Assembly (NCBI GenBank): GCA_008729055.1
Contig: SDUX01000007.1
Span: 5,749,009 to 5,813,008 of the forward strand
Source of the DNA: Pyropia haitanensis
Taxonomy: Eukaryota > Rhodophyta > Bangiophyceae > Bangiales > Bangiaceae
Length of the DNA: 64,000 nucleotides
Direction of reading: 5' to 3'
Positions 33,161-45,996 of the stretch are shown piece by piece. The first letter of the stretch is position 1; each line of letters starts with the position of its first letter. Made by a program: the position numbers and the translations under genes. The notes under the pieces were generated by a model that was not told the DNA's origin, searched no databases, and saw only the letters and a list, made by a program, of their open reading frames with translations.

Positions 33161-33579
33161 CGTGGCGGGTGGGGCGGGCAGGCGGGCTGGCCGAGGAGGG
33201 GGGCCAGGTTCGTAGCGGCCGCTGTGTGGCGAGCACACCCGGCGGGCCGCCGTGGTGCGCCAGGTCGCCACCCTCTTGGGCTTGTGCCGCAGCGATGCGC
33301 GGCCGCGGGCCACCAGCGAGCGAGCGGGGTCCGTGCCTCCCCGCGCCACCCACCTGGTGCCGCCCCTCCCGGTCCGCAACTTGGCGGCCGCACACGTCCT
33401 CTTTTTTGCAATGGCCGCCGCCGGAGCAGGCGTGGCGGCGGACGACCGAGGCGCAACCCGTAGCCCCCACCCCCCCATCCCCCCCCACGTGCCCACACGC
33501 GGCAGAGTGGGACCGCCGTCGCACCTCGCCCACCCCCCCCCCCCCCCCCCCGCGCCGACCACCACCCCGGCCGCCCCGG
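33161..33579. other. Convergent 3' intergenic spacer
   Basis: About 420 bp between the stops of the amidase (+) and SNF2 (-) genes, with a poly-C run near 33533-33551. No gene seen. Confidence 0.5.
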
Positions 33580-34788
33580 TCAACGGCGTTTCCGCTTGGC
33601 AACGGTGACAAACGCGCCGCCGGTGCGGGCGCTCTTTGGGGGGGGCCGCCGCTTGGCCGCCGCCCGCGGCGCCGCCGTTGGCGCCGCCACAGCGGCCGCT
33701 GCCGCCGCCGCCGCCGCCGCCGCCGTCGCCGTCGCCGCCACCACCCGCCCGCCGCCGCCCGCCGCCGCCGCCGTCACCGCCGCCGCCGTCGCTGCCGCTG
33801 CCGGTCCCGCGGCCGCACGGCGGGCGCGGCCGCCCGTCGGCGCACCCGCACGCCTCGGCGGCGGCGTCGCCGCCGCCGCTGCCGCGTCACTGTCGTCGGA
33901 CGTGTCGGCCGCCGCGGCGGGCCGCGGCGGCCGCCGCGGCGGCCGCCGCGCGTCATTGTACGCGCGGATGACGCCCGCCTTGGCCGGGTCGGTGCTCGTG
34001 TTGACGTGCGTCGCGGCGCCCGCGCCCGCGGCGCACAGGTAGTCGGTGACGGCCTGCGTCTCGGCGACCGCCGCGCGCGCGCGGGCGTCGGGGGGGAGGA
34101 GGCCGAGCAGGTCGTCGCTGTCGGCGTCGCTGCTGCTCACGGCGGTGGTGGGGGGGGGGTGCTGCCGCTGCTGTCGGTGGGGGGGGGGTGCCGTCGCTGA
34201 CGCGGCGCCGGTGGCGGCGGTGGAGGGGGGGGCGGCGGGGGGGGGGGGCGAAGCCGCCGCGCCTGTGGCGCTGGGCGGCGACGGTGCCGACGCGGGGGGC
34301 GCCGCCGCCACGGGTGGCGTCGACGCGAACCGCACGCCCGCCCGCCGGTTGCCGTCGCCACCGCCGCCGCCACCGCCGCCGCTGCCGCCGCCGCCGCTGC
34401 CGTCGCCGCCGCCACTGCTGCCGTCGTCACTGCCGCCGCTCGCGTCGTCGTCCGAGCTGCCCCGCTCCACGTGGTCGGGGCGGACTTCGAGGAGCTCGGG
34501 CACCGCGTCGGGCGGCAGGCGAGGGCGGGGGCGGCGGCCGCCGCCACCGCCCGTGGCCGCCGCGGCGGCGGCAGCGACGGCGGCGGCGGTCAGCAGCGGG
34601 TCGTCCACCCCCCCCAGGGCAGCCATGTACTGTTGGGTGGAGAGCGGCTCGGGGGCGGCGTCGCTGCCCGGCGGCGACGCCCCCGCCGCCGACCCGGCAG
34701 AGGGGGGCGCCGACGCCCCAAACGGGACCGCGGCGGCGCCCACAGCGGCCGCTGCGGCGCCCGCCCGCCCCACGTTGGTGGCGGCAGA

Positions 34789-34819
<31 letters not shown>

Positions 34820-37071
34820 GCACCCCCCGGCGCGGGCAGGTACCCCCCCCCACCCGGGGCGATGCCGAGCCCCCTGGCGGCGAGCGAAAACAGGCTGGCG
34901 CAGCCGACCTCGTCGTCGCCGACGCCGAGCGCCTCCTGGTCCGGGTCGTCGAGGACCGTGACGGAGAGCTGCTGCTTGGCCAGCTGCCGCCGGTACTGGT
35001 AGTCCTCCACCGTGTGCGCGGTGAGGAGGCGGTACACCTTGACCTTGCGCGTCTGGCCGAGCCGGTACGCCCGGTCCTGCGCCTGCAGGTCCGCCGTCGG
35101 GTTCCACGAGATGTCAAACAGGATGACCCGCGACGCGGCCGTCACCGACAGCCCGACGCCGCCCGCCTTGGTCGACATGAGCAGCACCATCACCGTCGGG
35201 TCCGTGTTGAACCGCGCGATCAGCTCCTGCCGCGCGTCCGCGCGGACGCGGCCGGTAAAGGTGAGGAAGGTGTAGTTGGCGGTGGTGAGGTAGTTCTCCA
35301 GGCACTCGAGCAGCCGCACCTTCTCGCTAAAGATGATGGTCTTGTGGCCGTCCCGCCGGAAGCGGTCGAGCAGGAACGCCACCGACCGGATCTTGATGCA
35401 GTACCGCATGTCGGTTTGGAAGAGGAACTCGCCCACCGTGCCCACGCCGCCGGACGTCAAGATGCCGCCGCTGCCGCCACTACCGCTGCCGCTGCCGCTG
35501 CCGCCGCCGCCGCCGCCGCCGCCGCCGCCCCCGCCCCCGCCGCCGTCGTCGTCCACGGCTGGCAGCGGCGGGTTGAGGTGGGGCACGTCGGGAAACAGGT
35601 ACGCACACAGCGCCCGGTCGCGGGCTTGCCCCTCGGGCGTGTCGTCTGGCCGCGGCCGCAGGAGCAGCACGTGGTCCGCGAGGCGCATCGCGGAGCTCAC
35701 CGCCAGAAAGGTGATGCAATACGGGCACCGCGCGCACGCGCCGCCGTCGTGCTTGGCGTCGTGGAGCGTCACCCACAGCGGGGAGCGGGCCCGCTCCGCC
35801 GCGCTGCGCGGGTGGGTGTAGCAGCACTGCGCGCGGCCGCGGTCGGAGCCACAGTCGCACGGCTCCTTGCCGCGCCGGAGCAGCTCGACGTCGTACATGG
35901 AGAGGAAGGCGCGGTACGCGGCGGCCTGCACCCCGCCCGGCGCCATCTGCATGCTAAACACCTGGTCGTCCTTGCCGTGGAGCTTGTCCTGGATCAGCGC
36001 CTTGTCCCGCCGCAGCATGAAGCGCGCGAGCAGGCGGTTGCGCAGCCGCAGCACCGCCGCACGGCCCGCGGCGACCGCGGCGGGGGTGGCGGCCGGCGCG
36101 CGGCCGGCGTGGATGGCCTCCACGTACCGCCGCTTGAACGACGTCCACGCCGGCCACCGGCCGTTGCGGACGAGGACGGAGAGGAGGGTGTGGAGCTCGC
36201 GGAGGTTGTTCTGCACGGGCGTGCCGGTCAGGCCGTACCGGAGGGCCACCCCCGCCAGCGCCGTATCCAGCACCCCGTACGCCTTGCGCGCGTGGTTTTT
36301 CACGCGGTGGGCCTCGTCGAGGACGAGCAGCGCCCACCGGACGCGGCGGAAGAAGGCGTCGGCGCGGCCGACGAGGGCCTCGTAGCCAACAAGGACAACG
36401 TCCAGCGTGCCGGCGCGGAGGTCCGTCTCGATCGCCGCCTCGGCGGACCGCGAGTAGGCCGCCACGCGGAGGGGCGTCCAGATGGCCAGCTCCTTGCGCC
36501 AGTTGTCCCGCACGCTCGTCGGCACCACCAGCAGCGCCACCCGCGCGCGGCCCGCCGGGCGGCCCGCCTCGGCGGCGGCGGCGGCGGCGCCCGCGGCGGC
36601 GCCCGCGGCGGCGGCGGCGGCGGCGGCGCCCGGGCCACCCTCTGGCGGGTACCCGCCGAGGGCGGCACACAAAAACACGGCGGCCATGACCGTCTTGCCG
36701 AGCCCCATATCATCGGCGAGCAGGCCGCCCACGCCCTGCGCGTAGAGGCCGTACAGGAACGCCACGCCCGCCCGCTGGTAGGGGAGGAGGAAGCCCGCCA
36801 CCCGGCGGGGTACGACCGCCCGCCGCGGCGGCACGCCGCGGGCGGCCGCCCCGGCGGGCGCGCCCAGCACCAGCGGCGTCGCCGTCGCGGCCGCGCCGCC
36901 GCCGTCGACCGGCCGCGCCAGCCGCGGGAAGGGGTACTCGGACGGGCGGGGGAGCCGCAGCCGCCACGCCTTGGCCGCCGCCGCCGCCGCTGCCGTCGCC
37001 GCCGCCGCCGCCGCGTGCGGCGCCGCCCCGGCGGCCGCCGCCCGCCGCCGCCGCCGCCGCCGCCGCACGAC

Positions 37072-37109
<38 letters not shown>

Positions 37110-37280
37110 CGTCAACCGCCGCCCGCCGAGAGCGCCGGGCGGTGGTGGGTGCCGCCGCGGCGACGGTGGCGGCGGCGCGCGCGCCCCCCCCCCCCTCCCC
37201 CCCCCGTCGACCGCCCCCCGCGCCGCCGCCCCGCCGTCCGACGACAACCCCGCCAGGGACGACGACGCCAACGACAGCGA

Positions 37281-37336
<56 letters not shown>

Positions 37337-37545
37337 CGCCGCCACCCACCGCGTGGTAGGCCCCCCGCTCGTCCCGCACGCGCTGCCGCGCCATGGCGGT
37401 GACGGCGGCGGTGGCCGCCGCGGAGCGGTCCGGGTCGACCACCGCCGCCGCAATCTCCGCCGCGGAAAACGTCCAGTCTGCCCGGAGGAGGGGGAGCCCC
37501 GCGTCCGACCCGCTGTCGCTGCCGCCAGCGTCGGCGTCGCCACCG

Positions 37546-37595
<50 letters not shown>

Positions 37596-38106
37596 CCAAC
37601 GACCGGCTGCCGCCCCGCCTCCCCACCCGCCGCCGTCGCCTGGTCGACTGGCAAGCGCCGCGGGGGCGGCCGCCCCCCCCCCCCCCCCCCCCCATTCCCC
37701 CCCCCGCCGGGGATACCCGCCGCCGCCGCGCGGGCGAGCCGCCGCGCGGCGACGCGGCGGGCGTGACCGTCTCGGCGTCGCTGCTGGCACGCTCCCAACA
37801 GGCCGCCGCGGCCGCCACCGTCGGCACTGGTGGTGGCACCCCCGCCGCCGGCGACGGCGGCGCCGTATCGTCGTCGCTGCCCGCCGCGGGCGCGGGCGTT
37901 GGCGGCAGCGTGTCGTCGTCGCTGCCAGCCGCCGCCGCCGCCGCCGCCGCCGTGGTCGTCACTATCGTTGTCGTAGCCGCCACGCCGCCGGGTCGACGGG
38001 CGCCGCCGGTGGCGGCGGCGGCGGCGGCGGCGGCGGGCGGCGCGGCGTCCTCGTCGGACGAGGTGGCACAGCCCAGGAGGGACTGGATGGACGGGAGGGG
38101 GCGCAT
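33580..38106 (-). CDS. SNF2-family ATPase (ERCC6/Rad26-like)
   Basis: A SWI2/SNF2 DNA-dependent ATPase of about 1500 residues, expected to translocate on DNA in chromatin remodelling or repair. Lobe 1 has DDMGLGKT (motif I, about 36691-36714), VPTSVRDNWRKEL (Ia), LVLDEAHRVKN (II) and LTGTPVQNN (III). Lobe 2 has TIIFSEKVRLLECLENYL (IV), LLMSTKAGGVGLSVTAASRV (V) and QAQDRAYRLGQTRKV (VI). Between the lobes is an insertion with eight Cys (CDCG...QCC at 35818-35862 and CARCPYC at about 35717-35738), possibly zinc-binding. The closest resemblance is to the ERCC6/ERCC6L2/Rad54 group. N-terminal acidic/Ser sequence (MRPLPSIQSLLGCATSSDED) and C-terminal Ser/Asp-rich linkers flank the core, and the protein ends KRKRR, a likely nuclear signal. 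In the N-terminal third, phase changes occur at C/G runs near 37183-37205 and 37674-37710: GLPLLRADWTFSAAEIAAAV lies in a different phase. The ATG at 38106 begins the first non-Pro-rich sequence. Confidence 0.92.
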
Positions 38107-39422
38107 GGCGGGCGACCGCGGGGCGCACGACGGGGGGTCAGGCAGGGGGCACCGCCACGGTCGGGGGGGGGGGGGGGGGGTGGTGTGGAACGGGGAGCAG
38201 CGGGGCGTGGGTGCAGCGGAGGGAGGGGGTGGGTGGGTGGGTCGTTGGAGGGGGTGGGTCGGTCGTTGGCGGGAAGGGCCCAGGAAGACGACCACGACGA
38301 GAACGCCACGGAAAGGTCGCCAAAGCGACACGCCGATCAGCCGAGCGTTCGCGCGCCTCGGGCGAGGCCCACGGTTGTGCCCCCTCAATTCCAAGGGGGC
38401 GTGCAATCAATCCAAATGCAGTCACGTAGACTTCCCCCAGTCATAAGAAAGTTCATGACTTTTCGGCGCCAGAGGAGGAGTTTTCAGAACTCAGGCTTTC
38501 CATCGTCCTCGAGCGCGACGCCGCGGAGCGCGACCGCACAATGGCTGTGCCGCCAGGGCTGGCGTGCCGTCGACCCCCCTCGCTGCCGACCATCATGGCC
38601 CTCTGGTCATGATACCGTACCCCGCCGGTGGCACGCCCTTCCCACCACTCATTGAGATGGCGTATGGATCCACCAGACACCACGCAGTGCGCCCAGAGCC
38701 ATCCTCACTGCACCATCCGTGGGCCAAGCGCGGTGGGTCCACACGTGCACGCCCAACCCTGAACAACAACTGGCGCCGGACGTGCACTGCGGCAAGGCGG
38801 GCGGCCCCCCTGCCGCTCACGGGACGCGCCCCGCCGCTGTCCCCCCCCCCCGGCCGCTCGGCCTCACCACCGCGCCGCGTGCGTTGCGCGGGCGCCCCCC
38901 GCGCACGACCGGCGCCTCCTCCGTGCAGAGCCGCCGCGGCGGTGGCAACTCGCCACCGCCCCGTGCCCTTCCGCGCGCGGCGGTGGCGGCGGCGGCGGCG
39001 GGGGTGGCGGCGGTGGCGGTGACGTTGTGGCCCTGCCGGCCGCCGGGAGCCCAGTGGCAGGGGCGGACGGCTGCTGCGGCGGCGGCGTCCCCCGCTCGCC
39101 GGCCACCCGCGCTGGTGACGGCCGGCTGACGATGTGGGGAGACAGCCGCCGTGGGGGGGCGCCGGTCGGCCACGAGATGGGCACGGGGGGGTGGGGAACA
39201 GCGTCCCAAAGGGGGATGTCGGCGCGCCGTGGGGAGACACGCAGCACCACCATAAAAGCAGCCGAGGAGGCGAGTCCAGGGCTGGCATGAGTGGGTGTGC
39301 TCCAAGAGGCCAGCTGGTAGGCAGCACTGCCGCCCCTGACGCTGGCGTCGCTGTTGCTCTGGCAGTAAAGTCACCGCTGCGCTCCGCTGTTGCCGCCCCT
39401 CAGCTCCCTCCCGGCCGTCGCC
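38107..39422. promoter_or_regulatory. Divergent intergenic region
   Basis: About 1.3 kb between the SNF2 gene (-) and a small secreted-protein gene (+). Moderate GC occurs at 38320-38700; the rest is GC-rich. The plus-strand candidate core promoter is listed separately. No other feature was recognised. Confidence 0.4.
39251..39258 (+). promoter_or_regulatory. TATA-like element
   Basis: CATAAAAG lies about 170 bp upstream of the ATG at 39423, in GC-rich flank. The distance matches the TATA-like sites before the phosphatase (195 bp) and P450 copy 2 (200 bp). Motif evidence only. Confidence 0.3.
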
Positions 39423-40046
39423 ATGGTCACTGCCCGCCTCCACCTGGGCGTCGCCATCGCCGTTGTCGTAGTTTCGGCGCTGGTGCCGTCGGCAGTGACT
39501 GCCATGGGGTGCCCCCCCCTGCGGCGGAGCCCCCTGCCAACGTATGTCTACCCCAAGGACTATACCACCGCGTACGTGGAATTCAAGCCTAGCTCGAAGA
39601 ACTGCTGCTGCTGGTACAAGGGACCCGTCCACAAGACTTCCTCGCGCTCTGGCGGCAGCGTCATCCGTGTGCGCGCCGATGGGGTGTCCGCCGAGGTGCG
39701 CAGCGGCAGTGCTGGCGGCTACTCCCAGACCATTGCGCTGTCGTTTGGCAAGCCAGGCACCGGCGGCGGGGGCCTGAGCATCCGGACCAGCGGCGGGATT
39801 GACTTTAGCAGCGCCGACAATGGCAAGACCCTCCCGCTGATGGGCCCGACGCGGGGACAATTTGAAAGGTACTGGGCCAACCTGTACGACCGCATCATGC
39901 TGGTCAAGCTACAAGGGCCGCAGTCGTGTTCGCCAAACTCGTCGCAGCTGGGGGCTGTGCTGCTCTTCATGGACCATGTCGCGTGGGCGCATGGCCTCAG
40001 CACCACCCGCGGATGCCCGCGGCGGTTTCCGCTCGCTCCCAATTAA
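39423..40046 (+). CDS. Small secreted protein, unknown
   Basis: An intronless 207-residue protein that I do not recognise. A strong signal peptide is predicted: after MVTARLHLG comes the hydrophobic VAIAVVVVSALVPSAVTAMG, with cleavage likely after residue 27 or so. The mature part starts with a Cys/Pro/Tyr-rich stretch including a CCCW motif (KNCCCWYKGP). It continues as balanced, probably beta-rich sequence with conserved-looking aromatic and charged positions (GQFERYWANLYDRIMLVKLQ) and two more Cys near the end. The composition is far from the low-complexity background, and the start codon is in a good context (GCCATGG), so it is very likely a real gene. Extracellular or cell-wall location is inferred from the signal peptide. 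Confidence 0.75.
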   Translation: MVTARLHLGVAIAVVVVSALVPSAVTAMGCPPLRRSPLPTYVYPKDYTTAYVEFKPSSKNCCCWYKGPVHKTSSRSGGSVIRVRADGVSAEVRSGSAGGYSQTIALSFGKPGTGGGGLSIRTSGGIDFSSADNGKTLPLMGPTRGQFERYWANLYDRIMLVKLQGPQSCSPNSSQLGAVLLFMDHVAWAHGLSTTRGCPRRFPLAPN

Positions 40047-40759
40047 GAGGGGTATGACCGAGGGCGGCACATGGCCACGATTGGGATGGCCAAGAGATGA
40101 TGAGAGAGATAGCCTGCTACCAGGCCATGCTTCGCGTCACTGTGATGTGTATGATGCCGCGACTGACTGTGGGGTTGGATAAATCAGGCTTCAGCCAAGC
40201 ACTTGCATTGCCCCTGTCATCGGCGTGCGGCGACATCCACGACGCATGCTCAGCTTACGCAAGCACCCGCGTCATCGGCCACGTGCGCGGTCTCTCCCAG
40301 GTGTACGCGTGTGGGGAGATTGAAGAAGACAACGAAGGACGTGGCCGCTGACCGTCGCGGCGGGCGCTCTTGCCACTTCGGGCGAAGATCATCTCCGGCC
40401 AGGAGACGACTGCCGCCTACTGGCCGTAGAGAAATTAATCAGAAATACATGCGCAATTGTTTGACCTCGTGGATCAATAGGGGGTTATTCTGGATCTGTA
40501 TCTCCTGGGGGGCTTCAACTACTTTTGTCCTGGACGGCGCTGATCCTGACAGCCAGCCATGATACGTAGCAAGCGGCATGGAAATAGACAGGCTGCGACT
40601 AGGCGGCTCTGAGAGATTGCTCCGGCTGGGGCACCGCTGCGTTGCGCGTTCCTGCGTCACCCTTGCTTCTCCTGCCCTCGACCTGCACCACCTCTCCTCT
40701 GCTTGATTTCGATTGCCTTTCTTTTTCTTTGCTCCTGTGCTCGTCCCTGGGCTGCCATC
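40047..40759. promoter_or_regulatory. Intergenic, upstream of M1 aminopeptidase
   Basis: About 710 bp of moderate GC between two plus-strand genes. The pyrimidine-rich segment 40660-40755 directly before the ATG may be 5' leader. No coding frame or RNA was recognised. Confidence 0.4.
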
Positions 40760-43700
40760 ATGGTGCGTGGTGGCCATGAAGCTGGCCTGGCGGCGACTTG
40801 TTCGTCTGCCTTTGCGACCGCCGCCGGTGCGGCGGCGTCGCGCGACTTTGCTTCTGGCACAACGACGCCCAAGTATGGTCCATCGCTGGAGCTGGAGCCA
40901 ACGCACCTGCTCCTTCAGCTGCGCATCGACATTGAGCGCCGCACCGCTGTCGGCGCGGTCACCACCACTGTCGTGGCCCGCCGGGACGGCGCTCGCTGCC
41001 TGTCTCTCCACGCGGAAGACTTTGAGGCCGTGACGGCGGTGGAGCTGGTGGGCGGTGGTGCGGCGGATGCCAACGGGGCGGTGCCGACGGCCGGCGGCCT
41101 GTCCTGGACGTATGACGGCCACGTGATAGCCATCCGCCTGTGCGGCGACGGCTTGCGTGCGGGCGCCACCGCGTGCGTGCGGGTGGTCTACTCGGTGGCC
41201 TCGCCACGGACGGGCATGTTCTTCAGCGACCCCGGGCGGTCCCCCTTTGTCGCCACCGACCACGAGACGGAACGCGCCCGCTACTGGCTGCCGTGCGTGG
41301 ACCACCCTGCGGTGCGCACGTCGCTGCGGTTTGAGCTGACCCTCCGCGCGGGCCTAACGGTGCTGGCCAATGGGGCCCGCGTGGAGGGCGGCGGCGGCGG
41401 CGCCGCCCCCGAGGCGGGCTGGGAGACGACCGTGTGGGAGCTGCCACCACCGATGCGCTGCCCCAGCTACCTCGTTTGCATCGCTGCCGGCGACTTTGTC
41501 CGCGCCGACGGGGGCACCTACGCCGATGCGGGCGGGGTGGCGCGGGACATTGCGTTTTTCGGGCCATCCGACGCGGTGGCCGCCGCGGACCTTGCGCGCA
41601 CGTTTGGCCCCACCGCGGCGATGATTTCGTGGATGGTGGGCCGCCTGGGCGTGCCCTTCCCCTGGCCAAAGTACTTCCAGTATGCGGTCGGCGGCGGCGT
41701 CGGCGGCGCCATGGAGAACATCTCCCTCGTCTCGTGGCATGACTCGCTCGTGTGCGATGAAGCTTTGCACGCTGAGCGGGGACTGCTGGTGAGCACGGTC
41801 AACCTGCACGAGATGGCTCACACCTACTTTGGTGACCTCCTCGTTATCAAGCACTTTGATGACGCGTATCTCAAAGAAAGCTTTGCAAACTTTATGGAGT
41901 ACGTCGACTCGATTTTTTTTGTTTGTTTGCTGGGCGGGCTCAGGTGTGGGGAAGCTGTGCAAAACGAGGCGTGTCTCTGTCGACACTCACACGTTGCGCG
42001 CTCGTTGCACTTGTTCTTTGCCATCCTATGTGTCTCTGCCGGGCTATTTTGGCTCCGGTGGGTTCCCCAATTGTCCCTGCTCTCCCACCTTCCCCTCCTC
42101 TCCTCGCCCTCCCCCACAGGCTGGTGTGGTTGACGGACGAATACGGTGACGATGTGGCGCAAGCGTTTTGGCACATGGAGCGCGTGGAGTACACTGCCGA
42201 GGTGGACGACGTCTACGCTCGGCCACTGTCAACTCGCACTTTTGACTGCAGTTGGTCCATGTTTGACCGTCACCTGTACCCGGGCGGCGCATGGCGGCTG
42301 CACATGTTGGAGGCTCTCGTGGGGGAGGGCCCGTTTTGGGCCAGCATCACCAAGTACATTACCACCCATATGAACGGGACGGTGGAGACGGTGGACCTGC
42401 GGCGGGCGCTGGAGGCCACGACGGGCCGCAACCTGGTGCGCTGGTTTGACCAGTGGGTTTATGCGGCGGGGTATCCCAAACTGCTGGCGACCACTGCCTG
42501 GGATGCCGACATGGGCGTGGCGAGCGTCACGCTGCGGCAGACGCAGGCCGACCCGTCCAGGCGGATTGGCACGTTTGACCTGTCTGTGCCCGTCTCTTTC
42601 CAGGCCCCCTCGGGCGAGTGGGTCGACGCGCCGCCCGTGGTCATGACGGCTGAGTCGCCGTCGGGCACCACGTCTGTGCGCCTGGACGGAGAGCCGACGG
42701 CGGTGGTCATTGACCCGGCCGCCAAAGTGCTGCACACGCTTGACTGGTCAGCGGCGGGGGAGCAGCTACTGACCCGCGCATTGACGGCGGCGCCCACCGC
42801 CGCCGGCCGCATCCAGGCCGCGGTGGAGCTAGGTAAGCGCGGCACCGCCCGGTCTGTGGCGGCCCTCTCTGCGGCCTTGCGGTCCGAACCGTGCTGGGCC
42901 GTCCGCCGGCTGATCGCGGCTGCGCTGCCGGCGGCCACGTCGGCAGCGGCGGTTGCAGGCCTGGTGGAGGGCCTGGCCACCGAGACGGACGCGCGCGTTA
43001 CGTACGTGCTGGCCGACGCGCTGAGCAAGGCCCGCGGCGACACGACCGCCGCGGCCGCGCTGCGGTCGCTCCTGTCACGGGGGTCGGGCGGGGACAGCAG
43101 CACGCCGCGGGCGGGGCCGCTGGCGACCGCCGCGGCGCTGCGTGGCCTGGGCGCCATGCGCGGGGACGCGGACGTGGCCGCCCTGGCCGCGTGGGTGGCC
43201 CCGTCGTCCGCGGCCACCCCGCGCACCGTGGACGGCTGGACGCCCGCGTCGATGGGCATTGCCGCCCGCGGTGCGGTTACGGGCTTGGGGTCCACGCGGA
43301 GCGCGGCGGGGCTGGCCGCCCTGCTGGGCGTCCTGGACCTGGGCGCCCACCCCGCGCCGACCGACCCGGCGCGGCTGCCGTGGGTGCGGTCCGCCGCCGT
43401 CGCGGCGACCGCTGACGCGGTCGCCTGGGCCGACCGGCCGACGCGGCTGCGCGTCGGGGAGGCGCTGGTGGGCATTGCCCGCCGTGACGACGCGCCGTCG
43501 GTGCGGATGGCGGCGTGCCGGGCGCTGGGGAGCCTCGGCGGCGACGCGGTCGAGGCGGGCCTGCCGGCGGTGTTGTTGGGGGTGGCGGCGACGCTGCCCA
43601 ACCAGGACGCCGTGGCCGTCCGTCGGTCGGCGGCCGAGGCGGCGCGTGGGGCCGTCACGATGGGCGCGGGCGCCCTGCCGCCCGCGTCGGCGCTGGCCAA

Positions 43701-43833
43701 GGAGGTGGAGACGGGCAAGGAGGCCCTGCGTGTGGTGACCGCCCGCCTCGAGGCGCTCGAGGCGGCGGCCAAGCTTGCGCCTGGGGGTGACACCAAGGGG
43801 GCAGGGGGGAGCGCAGACGCGTCGGGCGCCTAG
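40760..43833 (+). CDS. M1-family zinc aminopeptidase
   Basis: A puromycin-sensitive/aminopeptidase-N-type metalloenzyme of 950 residues that removes N-terminal residues from peptides. The substrate-recognition motif GAMEN is at 316-320. The zinc site HEMAH is at 350-354, with the third ligand Glu373 in KESFA exactly 18 residues on, as in the family consensus HExxH-x18-E. The N-terminal saddle domain has YWLPCVDHPAVRTSLRFE and the catalytic domain continues to FDQWVYAAGYPKL. The C-terminal 400 residues are Ala-rich helical repeats of HEAT/ARM character. One intron (41899-42119, 221 bp, donor GTACGT, acceptor CCACAG) splits the Glu codon in FANFME and joins it to LVWLTDEYG. No signal peptide is evident, so the enzyme is probably cytosolic. 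ATG 40760 is preceded by a pyrimidine-rich leader. Confidence 0.94.
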
Positions 43834-45066
43834 AGCTTTCAGGGGGGCTGCAGACCGCCATGAGGGGAGAGCGGCTGGTCGGTCTGGGCCTGCCTTGTTG
43901 GCTGCTGGGTTTTGGTGTGGCGTACGCGTTTTGTTTTTCTGTTTCTGTACTGTTTTTTGTGGTTGCCCTGTTGGGTGTTGCCATTTGCTTGTGTGCTTTT
44001 GTGCAATGTCGTGTCGCCATTTGGTTGTGGACCCCTCCTGGTAGGCACCGCCGCCAGCACCCCGCCCGTTCTTCCGCCTGGCTGCCCAAACCTGTCTGCC
44101 ATCGCTGCCCGCGCTCGCACAGCAGCGGCTAGCGTCAGCTGGTCCAGCGGCAGCGGCGGCGGCGACGGCCGCGGCGTCGGCGGCGGCGGCTGTGGCAGCG
44201 CTGGGGGCTGCACCAGCGCGATGGGGGGGTAGCCGCGGGGGGGAGGCGCACTCGGCAGTGGGGGCCGCGGGCGCGGGAGCAGCACTTGGCAATGGGAGCC
44301 GCGGGCGGGTTGTCGCGACCCCTCCTGGCGGCAGTGGCAACGACGGGTAGGGCAGGGTTCTTGGCAGCGCGGGCGGGCGCTGCCGCGACGCACAGTTCCG
44401 ACGCGGGTGGCAGCGTTCGTGGTCATGTTGGCCTGGTCACTTGGGGAGGGCCAGTGGGGAAGCCCCTCCCAGCCAGCGCCTCTGCGAGGGACGCGGCTGC
44501 GGCTCCAGCGCAGAGCTCAGCGTCAGCGTGCTCCCAGGCGGCACCGTGCGCACCGCGCTGGTGGTGGTTGGTGGTGATGGCAACGTCTCTGGCGTGGCGC
44601 CCCGTCAGAGCACCTGGTCCGGCCTTTGGCCTGCACCATTCATGTTCCGTACTCGACGCGCCTGTCGATCCCCGCTGGCGCCAGGACCAAGCGCGCGCGC
44701 GCGGGGCTGAGCCCCTCTCGTTGACCTTCTTCCCATCGCGGACGCGCCCGTGTTCGTCTGGCGTAATAAATTGATTTTGAACCAGATTTTAGGCTGTAGA
44801 GCGGGTTTGTGCTGGGTTGGTTTACCACCCGGTACTTTGGGGCGGTGGGGGGGGTGTGGGGGGGGAGGAGGGGTTGCACTTTGCGCAACCGTCATAAACG
44901 CTATTTCATCCATTTAAGAACTTTCACCACGTGTGCGCGCGAAACCTCACCGGCTGCGGCCAAATCGGCGGTCGGCCGCCGCAGGCATCGCCAGGAGGGG
45001 GTCGTTTCGTGCCCTAGAACAGTCTCGGCACGACGTTCGGCATGGACGGGGCACTGGGCAGCCTCG
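43834..45066. other. Intergenic region downstream of M1 gene
   Basis: A T-rich stretch at 43900-44030 probably contains the 3' end of the aminopeptidase mRNA. A GC-rich stretch follows, with weak internal repetition around AGCCGCGGGGGG (44230-44320). A plus frame at 44286-44774 is open for 162 codons but has no recognisable features. AATAAATTG occurs at 44763-44771. Confidence 0.4.
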
Positions 45067-45592
45067 GCGCAGTGCCCCTTATCCCGGCGTCGCGCGCAAG
45101 GCCCGAATCGGCTGTTTTTCTTGTTGAACGGCTTGCGGAGGTCTGTGAGAGTTTGCGTGTCTCAACAACCGCTGTGGGACTCGCCAAAAAGTTGCGCTGA
45201 TGAAGCCGATAAACTCTGCCGTACACTGGGAGATTTTCGCCCAGACGCCGCTTCCGCAACACCTTCCGCATCGCCTGTTGATCTCAGCAGGACCGTGTTG
45301 AAATACGCATGCGCCCCCGCTTCAGCTCTTTGTTGAAGCGTTTGTGATGGAACCTTGCCAGTCGTTCCGACTTGAGCAACCGGTACCTCTGTGATGCGCA
45401 GGTCCTTGCGCTTCACACCCATCGACATGCGCAACTCGTTATGGCTGCGCAGTGGCTATCACAGCGTGTGACAAAAAAAGTAGTGAAAAACCGCGACGGA
45501 ATCATGCTGTGGGAGGGCCCGCAACGCCTCGCGCATCGCTTGCGCACTGGATTTACACGATTTCCGCGACGCCGGTTTAAGGGGCACTGCGC
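45067..45592. mobile_element. Element with 28-bp inverted repeats
   Basis: The 28-bp sequence beginning GCGCAGTGCCCCTTA and ending CCGGCGTCGCG at 45067-45094 recurs inverted at 45565-45592 with only two mismatches. It encloses about 470 bp of moderate-GC, non-coding sequence. The arrangement suggests a non-autonomous DNA element. No flanking target duplication was evident, so the true ends may lie further out. Confidence 0.5.
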
Positions 45593-45996
45593 GGGGGGAC
45601 GGCCAATGCACGCGCTTTTTGTTGGGGTTTTCTTTTTGGAGCTTGGCGAGGGACGTGCAGCAACATGACGGTCCTCTTTTATTGATACCGGGCCAGCGGG
45701 GGCATCATGCGCCCGCAAGGTCCCGGCATTTTTGAGCATTTTTGCTTCGCCAAGGGCTGGCGGGCGCACTTGGCGCCCGCCAAGCCCCGGCTTTTTTTTT
45801 TGAACAAAAAACACGCCCGAAGGGGCAAGGGTGAAGGGTGCCCCCGGCATCAAAGCCGGGGGGCCCCCCCCCGCCCCAGCGCAGAAGCGCTTTTATTACA
45901 GGGGGGCGGGGGGGAGCGTGGTGCAATAAAGCACGTCAGCAAAGACAAAAAAAAAACGAGAACGACAGCGAGCAAAGAGAAAAAAGGGCGGCAACC
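45593..45996. other. Spacer with small inverted repeats
   Basis: This contains T and A homopolymers and short GC-rich palindromic words (for example CCCGGCATCAAAGCCGGG at 45843-45860). No gene was recognised. It leads directly into the minisatellite. Confidence 0.4.
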